62,782 nt of DNA from Nocardioides sp. Root1257. Its GTDB lineage: Bacteria; Actinomycetota; Actinomycetes; Propionibacteriales; Nocardioidaceae. Below the pieces are notes generated by a model, which made no database searches, had not been told where the DNA came from, and was given only the letters and a program-made list of their open reading frames with translations. The translations under genes were made by a program, and so were the position numbers. The stretch covers positions 1 through 62,782 of the forward strand of contig NZ_LMDV01000004.1 in NCBI RefSeq assembly GCF_001425175.1. Direction: 5' to 3'. Shown here piece after piece: positions 55,411-62,782 of the stretch; the stretch's first letter is position 1, and the number at the start of each line of letters is the position of its first letter.

Positions 55411-55439
55411 CGGACGGCGCCGCAGTGCGGCGCCGTCCG
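55411..55439. terminator. Bidirectional terminator
   Basis: CGGACGGCGCCGCA and its exact complement flank one G. It lies 41 bases after the lipoprotein gene and two bases past the 3' end of the oppositely oriented tRNA-Ser, so it probably ends transcription from both sides. Confidence 0.8.
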
Positions 55440-55440
55440 G

Positions 55441-55528
55441 TGGCGGAGGATAGGGGATTCGAACCCCTGAGGGCTTTCACCCAACCCGCTTTCCAAGCGA
55501 GCGCCATAGGCCACTAGGCGAATCCTCC
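55441..55528 (-). tRNA. tRNA-Ser(GGA)
   Basis: On the minus strand GGAGGAT pairs with ATCCTCC, then G and encoded CCA. The anticodon stem CTCGC/GCGGG encloses TTGGAAA, giving anticodon GGA, which reads UCC and UCU. A long variable arm is present, and the T loop is TTCGAAT. Length is 88 with CCA. Confidence 0.96.
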
Positions 55529-55535
55529 GCCGAGG

Positions 55536-55565
55536 AGCGTACCCGTCGGCGTACGGCGTGCGAAA
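55536..55565 (-). promoter_or_regulatory. Probable promoter of tRNA-Ser(GGA)
   Basis: On the minus strand TTTCGC and TACGCT are 18 bp apart, with TACGCT ending seven bases before the tRNA. Confidence 0.5.
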
Positions 55566-55605
55566 TCGGCCCGGGGTGCTCCGCCGGCCGCCGGGGCACC
55601 CCGTC

Positions 55606-55635
55606 TTGGAGCGCCCAGCGCGACTCACCTACACT
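55606..55635 (+). promoter_or_regulatory. Promoter of SRP RNA
   Basis: TTGGAG-N18-TACACT is a good vegetative promoter, predicting a start near 55642, which matches the 5' end of the RNA hairpin. Confidence 0.65.
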
Positions 55636-55639
55636 CGGG

Positions 55640-55730
55640 CCAACCCCCCGCGTGGCGGCATCTTGCCGAACTCCCCCAGGGCCGGAAGGCAGCAAGGGTA
55701 GGCGAGCTCTGTCGGGTACGCGGGGGGCCT
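55640..55730 (+). ncRNA. ffs: Signal recognition particle RNA, small type
   Basis: A long hairpin is closed by CCCCCCGCG and CGCGGGGGG. The conserved apical motif GGCCGGAAGGCAGCAAGGG, which binds Ffh, is present. About 91 bases is the usual size for the short bacterial form. It lies directly upstream of dnaX, the common actinobacterial arrangement. Exact ends are approximate. Confidence 0.93.
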
Positions 55731-55788
55731 TGTCATGTCCGGACCCGCCCCGCTACCGGGTGTCGGCACCGGTGGTTAGGGTTCATGC

Positions 55789-57828
55789 GTGGAGTCCCCC
55801 CTCGCGCTGTACCGCCGCTACCGGCCGGAGACCTTCGCCGAGGTCATCGGCCAGGAGCACGTCACCGAGCCGCTGCGCGCCGCGCTGGCGAACAACCGGG
55901 TCAACCACGCCTACCTCTTCTCGGGTCCACGTGGCTGCGGCAAGACGACCAGCGCCCGGATCCTGGCGCGCGCGCTCAACTGCGAGCAGGCGCCGATCGC
56001 CGACCCGTGCGGTGAGTGCGACAGCTGCCGGGACCTGGCCCGGGGCGGGCCGGGCTCCATCGACGTCATCGAGATCGACGCCGCGTCGCACGGTGGCGTC
56101 GACGACGCGCGCGACCTGCGCGAGAAGGCGTTCTTCGCGCCGGTGCGCAGCCGCTACAAGGTCTACATCATCGACGAGGCCCACATGGTCACGACGCAGG
56201 GCTTCAACGCCCTGCTCAAGCTCGTCGAGGAGCCGCCGCCGCACCTGCGCTTCATCTTCGCCACGACCGAGCCCGACAAGGTGCTGCCGACGATCCGGTC
56301 GCGCACCCACCACTACCCGTTCCGGCTGATCCCGCCCCGGCTGCTCTCGGCGTACCTCTCCGAGCTGTGCAGCAAGGAGGGCGTGACCATCGACCCGGCG
56401 GCGCTGCCGCTGGTGGTCCGGGCGGGTGCGGGCTCGGCGCGCGACACCCTGTCCGTCCTCGACCAGCTGCTCGGCGGTGCCGGCCCGGCCGGGGTCAGCT
56501 ACGAGCTGGCGACCGGGCTGCTCGGCTACACCCCCGACACCCTGCTCGACGACGTCGTCGAGGCGTTCGCCGGCGGCGACGGGGCGGCCGTCTTCGGCGT
56601 CGTCGACAAGGTCATCGAGACCGGCCAGGACCCCCGCCGGTTCACCGAGGACCTGCTGCGCCGGCTCCGCGACCTGGTGATCGTCGCGGCCGTCCCGGAC
56701 GCGCCGGCCACCGGGCTCATCGACGTCTCCGAGGACCAGGGGGAGCGGCTGGTCGCCCAGGCCGCCCGGTTCGGCCCCGCCGAGCTCAGCCGGGCCGCCG
56801 ACATCGTCGCCTCCGGCCTGACCGAGATGCGCGGAGCCACCGCGCCGCGACTGCTGCTCGAGCTGCTCTGCGCCCGGGTGCTGCTGCCCGGCTCCGACGA
56901 CGCCGCCAACGGCGCGCTCGCCCGCCTCGACCGGCTCGAGAAGCGGATGTCGATCAGCGGTGGCACGCCGTCCCCGACGGTCGCCGCACCGCAGCCGCCC
57001 GCCCAGGACCGTCCCGCCCCGCCCGTCGACCGGCCGTCCGCCCCGGACCCCGCGAAGCCCGTCCTCGAGCCGCAGATCGTCACCGCCCCGGCCCCGGTGG
57101 TCGAGGCGGCCCCACAGGCCGAGCCGGCTCCGGTGGTCGAGCCTGTCGAGACCCCCGCGGCCCAGGCTCCGCCCGAGCCCGCGGCACCGACCCCGAGCGC
57201 CGGCCCGCTCACGCTCGTCGACGTACGCCGCCTCTGGCCCGACATCGTCGACGCCACCAAGGGGATGCGCCGGCTCGCGTGGATGCACCTGACCCAGAAC
57301 TGCCAGGTCGTCGCGGTCGACGGCACGACGCTGACGCTGGGCTTCGCCAACGCGGGCGCCCGCGACTCGTTCGTGAGCGGCGGGTGCGACGCCGTGCTGC
57401 GCCAGGCGGCGGTCGACGTCGTCGGCGCCAGCTGGAAGATCGGCACGATCGTCGATCCGAGCGCCCAGGCCGAGGGCACCCCGACGGTGACCAAGGCGGC
57501 CACTGCGGCCGTCCCGGACGCGGCGCCGGAGCCCCCGGCCGCCGCCGCGCCGGTCGACCCGGCCCCCTGGGACCCGCAGCCCGAGGCCGCACCCGACCCG
57601 CAGGCCGCGGCGGCGGCCACCGCGGCCGCCAGCGCCGCCGCGCGCGAGGCGATCCAGCAGACCCGCTCGGCCGACCAGCCGCCGGAGCAGCGGGGCCCCG
57701 ACTGGGCCACCGCCGACGCCGACGCGCACCCCGACGACCTCGACGCCGAGCACCAGGGCGTCAGCGCCGCGGAGCTGCTCCAGCGGGAGCTGGGCGCGCA
57801 GATGATCGAGGAGATCCCTCACCAGTGA
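55789..57828 (+). CDS. dnaX: DNA polymerase III gamma/tau subunit
   Basis: A 679-residue clamp-loader ATPase. Walker A GPRGCGKT is near residue 45, four zinc-binding cysteines lie in CEQAPIADPCGECDSC, the DEAH box in IIDEAHM, and the arginine finger in SARDTLS. Residues about 385-470 and 560-640 are Pro/Ala-rich linkers around a domain that binds the polymerase. GTG 55789 aligns with the family start; TAGGGT seven bases upstream may make the message leaderless. No slippery heptamer for a programmed frameshift was seen. Confidence 0.95.
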   Translation: MESPLALYRRYRPETFAEVIGQEHVTEPLRAALANNRVNHAYLFSGPRGCGKTTSARILARALNCEQAPIADPCGECDSCRDLARGGPGSIDVIEIDAASHGGVDDARDLREKAFFAPVRSRYKVYIIDEAHMVTTQGFNALLKLVEEPPPHLRFIFATTEPDKVLPTIRSRTHHYPFRLIPPRLLSAYLSELCSKEGVTIDPAALPLVVRAGAGSARDTLSVLDQLLGGAGPAGVSYELATGLLGYTPDTLLDDVVEAFAGGDGAAVFGVVDKVIETGQDPRRFTEDLLRRLRDLVIVAAVPDAPATGLIDVSEDQGERLVAQAARFGPAELSRAADIVASGLTEMRGATAPRLLLELLCARVLLPGSDDAANGALARLDRLEKRMSISGGTPSPTVAAPQPPAQDRPAPPVDRPSAPDPAKPVLEPQIVTAPAPVVEAAPQAEPAPVVEPVETPAAQAPPEPAAPTPSAGPLTLVDVRRLWPDIVDATKGMRRLAWMHLTQNCQVVAVDGTTLTLGFANAGARDSFVSGGCDAVLRQAAVDVVGASWKIGTIVDPSAQAEGTPTVTKAATAAVPDAAPEPPAAAAPVDPAPWDPQPEAAPDPQAAAAATAAASAAAREAIQQTRSADQPPEQRGPDWATADADAHPDDLDAEHQGVSAAELLQRELGAQMIEEIPHQ

Positions 57829-57865
57829 CCCACCAGACGACCAGCCACGACCGAGAGGCGCACAG

Positions 57866-58243
57866 ATGAGCCAGAACCCCTTGGAGGCGCTCGGCATGGG
57901 CGGCTTCGACATGAACACGCTGATGCAGCAGGCCCAGCAGATGCAGCAGGAGCTGGCCAACGCCCAGGCCCGGCTGGCCGAGCAGACCGTGGACGGCACG
58001 GTCGCCGGCGGCGCCGTCACCGTCACGGTCAACGGCGTCGGCGAGCTCGTCGGCGTCGAGATCAAGGCGGGCGGCTTCGACGGCGCCGACGCCGACGACC
58101 TCTCCGACCTGAGCGACATGATCGTGGCCGCCTACCGGGACGCCAAGGCCCAGGCCGACGCGCTCGCCGGCGAGGCACTCGGACCGCTCACCGGGGGTGG
58201 TGGCCTCCCCGAGGCCGGTGCCCCCGGCCAGCTCGGCTTCTAG
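57866..58243 (+). CDS. YbaB/EbfC nucleoid-associated protein
   Basis: A 125-residue DNA-binding protein of the YbaB/EbfC family: a Gln/Met-rich helix ([20 protein letters not shown]) then the conserved [20 protein letters not shown] strand region. The usual dnaX-ybaB-recR order is kept. It coats DNA and probably supports nucleoid organisation or repair. Confidence 0.94.
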   Translation: MSQNPLEALGMGGFDMNTLMQQAQQMQQELANAQARLAEQTVDGTVAGGAVTVTVNGVGELVGVEIKAGGFDGADADDLSDLSDMIVAAYRDAKAQADALAGEALGPLTGGGGLPEAGAPGQLGF

Positions 58244-58253
58244 CGGGTCCGCG

Positions 58254-58853
58254 TTGTACGAAGGCGTCGTCCAGGACCTCATCGACGAGCTCGGTCGGCT
58301 GCCGGGCGTCGGTCCCAAGAGCGCGCAGCGCATCGCTTTCCACCTGCTGCAGGCCGACCCCACCGACGTACGCCGGCTCGCCGACGTGCTGATCGAGGTC
58401 AAGGCGAAGGTGAAGTTCTGCAGCATCTGCTTCAACGTCTCCGAGGACGACCAGTGCCGGATCTGCCGCGACCCGCGGCGGGACCCGACGGTGCTGTGCG
58501 TCGTGGAGGAGTACAAGGACGTCGTCGCGATCGAGCGCACCCGCGAGTTCCGGGGCCGCTACCACGTGCTCGGCGGCGCGATCTCGCCGATCGACGGCAT
58601 CGGACCCGACCAGCTGCGCATCCGCGAGCTGATGGTGCGGCTCTCCGACGGCACCATCACCGAGACGATCCTCGCGACCGACCCCAACCTCGAGGGTGAG
58701 GCGACCGCGACCTATCTCACCCGCATGCTCAAGCCGATCGGCTTGCGTGTGACGCGATTGGCGAGTGGACTGCCGGTAGGCGGCGATCTCGAGTACGCCG
58801 ACGAAGTGACGCTGGGCAGGGCTTTCGCTGGGAGGCGATCCGCAGATGACTGA
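58254..58853 (+). CDS. recR: Recombination protein RecR
   Basis: A 199-residue RecR that works with RecF/RecO in loading RecA at gaps. Parts are the HhH motif [17 protein letters not shown], a four-Cys zinc finger (CSIC...CRIC) and a Toprim domain ([18 protein letters not shown]). TTG 58254 is chosen since [14 protein letters not shown] then aligns with the family's first residue and gives the standard length. An in-frame start at 58197 would overlap ybaB by 47 bases. Confidence 0.93.
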   Translation: MYEGVVQDLIDELGRLPGVGPKSAQRIAFHLLQADPTDVRRLADVLIEVKAKVKFCSICFNVSEDDQCRICRDPRRDPTVLCVVEEYKDVVAIERTREFRGRYHVLGGAISPIDGIGPDQLRIRELMVRLSDGTITETILATDPNLEGEATATYLTRMLKPIGLRVTRLASGLPVGGDLEYADEVTLGRAFAGRRSADD

Positions 58854-59457
58854 GACCCGACCGACCCGTAGTGAGGTCGATCCCGCCACGGCGCAGTTCG
58901 CCGGGCAGATCGCCGACCAGATCGAGAGCTTCCTGATCGCGCTGCGCGCGATCGCCCGCGAGGCCGATGGCGGCCGCAGCATCTCGCTGCTGCTGCTGGA
59001 GATCAGCCAGGTCCTGCTCGCGGGCGCCCGCCTGGGCGCCCAGCAGGACTTCACCCCGATCGCGGAGTACCAGCCCGACGTCGGCCCCGAGGCCGACCTC
59101 GACGAGATGCGCGTGGCGCTGGCCGAGATGCTGGGTGGGCTCGACACGTACTCGTTCGTCTTCGACCCCTACGTGCCCGAGGTCGTCGAGAGCCAGCTCT
59201 CGGACGACCTGACGAGCATCGCGACCGACCTCGAGAACGGGCTGCGCCACTACCGGCTCGGCGACGTCGACGAGGCGCTGTGGTGGTGGCAGTTCTCGTA
59301 CGTCTCCTCCTGGGGCAACCTCGCGGGTGCCGCGCTCAACGCGCTGGTCTCCGTGGTCGCCCACGACCGCCTCGACGCCGATGCGCCGGTCGAGGAGGAG
59401 GAGCTGCTCGCGGCCGCCGATGAGATACTCGAATCGGTGGATCCCGAGTCTCGATAG
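58846..59457 (+). CDS. DUF5063 protein
   Basis: A 203-residue acidic helical protein of the DUF5063 family, commonly found after recR in Actinobacteria. No catalytic motif is visible. It overlaps recR by eight bases, with GGGAGG upstream. The TAG stop is part of the -10 element of lysC. Function unknown. Confidence 0.87.
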   Translation: MTETRPTRSEVDPATAQFAGQIADQIESFLIALRAIAREADGGRSISLLLLEISQVLLAGARLGAQQDFTPIAEYQPDVGPEADLDEMRVALAEMLGGLDTYSFVFDPYVPEVVESQLSDDLTSIATDLENGLRHYRLGDVDEALWWWQFSYVSSWGNLAGAALNALVSVVAHDRLDADAPVEEEELLAAADEILESVDPESR

Positions 59458-59460
59458 AAT
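59455..59460 (+). promoter_or_regulatory. -10 box of lysC
   Basis: TAGAAT, whose first three bases are the stop codon of the DUF5063 gene. A start near 59467 would leave about 31 bases of leader, occupied by an inverted repeat. Confidence 0.6.
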
Positions 59461-59461
59461 C

Positions 59462-59482
59462 GCTCGAGGACAGACCTCGAGC
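59462..59482 (+). promoter_or_regulatory. Inverted repeat in the lysC leader
   Basis: GCTCGAGG-N5-CCTCGAGC, perfect 8-bp arms, begins one base after the -10 box and ends 15 bases before the GTG. It could be an operator at the transcription start or an RNA hairpin near the ribosome site TAGGA. Confidence 0.55.
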
Positions 59483-59497
59483 ATCTAGGACCACACC

Positions 59498-61817
<2,320 letters not shown>

Positions 61818-61829
61818 GAGCGACGGACC

Positions 61830-62546
61830 TCAGCGGTCGCTCGGCTCGACGACCGCGGTGGTGAGCCAGTGCGCGCCGGCGAAGGTGGCGGCGCACAGCA
61901 CCGGGATCACCACGAGCATCGCCGCCTGGTCGAGGTGGTCGATGAGGAAGACGAGGGCGAGCACCGAGGCGACCCCGATGCCCAGGATGCTGGTGCTGAC
62001 CGGATCGGGCACCTGGGTGAGTCGCAGCAGCAGGCTGCCGACCAGGACGGCGACCACGAGCACGAGGGCCAGCATCGGGTAGCCGGCGGTCCCGCACGTC
62101 GCGGTGCCCTGGATGCTCTCGCAGGTCCGCAGCGACGCCCAGGTCAGGCCGACGACCACGAGGCCGACGACCAGCCCCGTGACGACGACAGCCGGCCACG
62201 CGGCCACCTGCGGCAGGGTGATCGGGCGGCGTCGCCTCGGTTCGGGCTCGGGATCCGGCTCCGGTTCGGGCGCCGGCGGAGGTGGTACGGCCACCAGCTG
62301 GACGGTGGTCTCGGTCGGCCGCTCCTCGACGACCGTGGCCGACGAGCGCTCGACGGGCGCAGGGATCGGCTCCGGGGCGGGCGGCGGTGCGGCGGCAGCG
62401 GTCTCCTCCACCTGCGGGAGCACCTCGGTCTCCTGCTCACCGCCGGCCGGCACCGGCTCGGGTGCCGCGCGACGCTTCCCGCGGGGGCGTCGGAGGCGCA
62501 GCCGCGGCATCTCGAGCGACGGCTCGTCGCGCTCCTGGTCAGCCAT
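61830..62546 (-). CDS. Membrane protein with Pro/Glu-rich cytoplasmic region
   Basis: A 238-residue protein. Residues 1-115 are basic then Pro/Ala/Glu-rich, including a PEPEPDPEPEP run. Four hydrophobic segments follow (about 120-232). No enzyme motif is visible. It converges on asd with a gap of 12 bases. No family recognised; the layout suggests a small integral membrane protein with an unstructured tail. Confidence 0.78.
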   Translation of the reverse strand: MADQERDEPSLEMPRLRLRRPRGKRRAAPEPVPAGGEQETEVLPQVEETAAAAPPPAPEPIPAPVERSSATVVEERPTETTVQLVAVPPPPAPEPEPDPEPEPRRRRPITLPQVAAWPAVVVTGLVVGLVVVGLTWASLRTCESIQGTATCGTAGYPMLALVLVVAVLVGSLLLRLTQVPDPVSTSILGIGVASVLALVFLIDHLDQAAMLVVIPVLCAATFAGAHWLTTAVVEPSDR

Positions 62547-62598
62547 GTCGCCAGCATTCCACCGAGGGGGCCCGGGAAACCACGTCGGAGACAGAGCA

Positions 62599-62629
62599 GG
62601 GCCCGGATCCGCGATGCGGATCCGGGCCC
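62599..62629. terminator. 14-bp-stem hairpin near IS end
   Basis: GGGCCCGGATCCGC and its exact complement flank GAT. It lies upstream of the leftward membrane-protein gene and left of the insertion sequence, so the gene it once served is probably to the right, beyond the element, or in the displaced DNA. Confidence 0.7.
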
Positions 62630-62647
62630 TCACTGTCGGGCTGACAG

Positions 62648-62782
62648 TGTGCTGGTTCAGGACATCCCGGACACATGTCTCACGTCATCCCGGACTGATG
62701 TCTCACGACATGCCGGACGTGGAGTGGGTGTAGATGCACCGGCCGATAGACGTGCGGGATGTCGAAGGCCCGCCTGGTCATC
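62648..62782 (+). mobile_element. Left end of an IS481-family element
   Basis: From about 62648 (TGTGCTGGTTCAGGAC) the sequence has the layout of the upstream end of actinobacterial IS481-type elements: an end sequence, tandem units, then a transposase start. Two 23-base units at 62663-62685 and 62686-62708, each starting CATCCCGGAC and containing ATGTCTCACG, and a partial third (62709-62718) are probably transposase-binding sites. The element runs off the window. Confidence 0.75.
62759..62782 (+). CDS. IS481-family transposase, N-terminal fragment
   Basis: ATG 62759 begins MSKARLVI, the usual first residues of a group of actinobacterial IS481-type transposases (a helix-turn-helix followed by a DDE integrase core). 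Only eight codons are inside the window. Identification rests on this start and the preceding repeats. Confidence 0.7.

Noticed and set aside
55789..57828. Programmed frameshift in dnaX for a short gamma form
   Set aside because: No A-rich slippery heptamer or following structure was seen in the relevant region; one continuous frame suffices.
59461..59497. Lysine riboswitch before lysC
   Set aside because: The leader is only about 30 bases, far shorter than an L-box aptamer; only a simple inverted repeat is present.
62221..62280. Tandem repeat coding for Pro-Glu pairs
   Set aside because: It is a short low-complexity run within a disordered protein segment and shows no independent element.
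62663..62718. CRISPR-like array from the repeated 23-base units
   Set aside because: Units are adjacent without spacers, only about 2.4 copies, and match the end structure of an insertion sequence. No Cas gene is in the window.

Overview
The window comes from a high-GC actinobacterium. Base composition, codon use, many GTG/TTG starts, a mycothiol-type DinB protein, an ESX-like type VII secretion system and IS481-type DNA at the right edge suggest a Nocardioides-like organism (family Nocardioidaceae). This placement is inference. Coding is dense: no gap between accepted genes exceeds 300 bases. The very long open frames antisense to real genes are GC-driven shadows.

Region 1 (about 1-26,050) is a sugar and glycoside module. 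A leftward operon encodes a GH1 glycosidase, a nucleoside-hydrolase-like protein and a GH3 beta-glucosidase. A divergent alpha/beta hydrolase resembles C-C or ester hydrolases. A LacI-type repressor then faces a long operon: sugar ABC transporter (rhaT, rhaP, rhaQ, rhaS), rhamnose mutarotase (rhaM), isomerase (rhaI), fused rhamnulose-1-P aldolase/lactaldehyde dehydrogenase (rhaEW), rhamnulokinase (rhaB), the LutABC L-lactate oxidation complex and a small LuxR-type HTH protein. A 1,940-residue secreted GH78 alpha-L-rhamnosidase follows. Both the operon and the rhamnosidase gene are preceded by the same 16-bp LacI-type palindrome and by a CRP/GlxR-like TGTGA-N6-TCAC site. The genes therefore describe release of L-rhamnose outside the cell, uptake, conversion to DHAP and L-lactate, and lactate oxidation to pyruvate.

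Region 2 (about 26,050-42,250) is mixed housekeeping and accessory DNA. It holds a secreted CocE/NonD-type hydrolase, a MarR/DinB divergon, tRNA-Ser(CGA), gamma-carbonic anhydrase, enoyl-CoA hydratase, a MoxR ATPase/VWA pair, a WXG100-like protein with a putative esterase, an aminotransferase, a steroid-dehydrogenase-like flavoprotein under a KstR-type box, a redoxin, a CPA1 antiporter and small conserved proteins. Several strong palindromic elements lie between genes.

Region 3 (about 42,250-55,370) is an ESX-like type VII secretion locus. eccC runs leftward. An EccD-like gene, two WXG100 genes, a second eccD, eccB, a mycosin that has lost catalytic residues, a large WXG/propeller/EspC-like candidate substrate and a lipoprotein run rightward. 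Two ECF-sigma-like promoters with the same GGGAACTAC core face into the rightward genes. No EccE or EccA is seen.

Region 4 (about 55,370-62,782) is a conserved core: tRNA-Ser(GGA), SRP RNA, dnaX, ybaB/ebfC, recR, a DUF5063 protein, lysC (with an internal start for a beta subunit) and asd. It ends with a membrane protein and the left end of an IS481-family insertion sequence cut off by the window edge.
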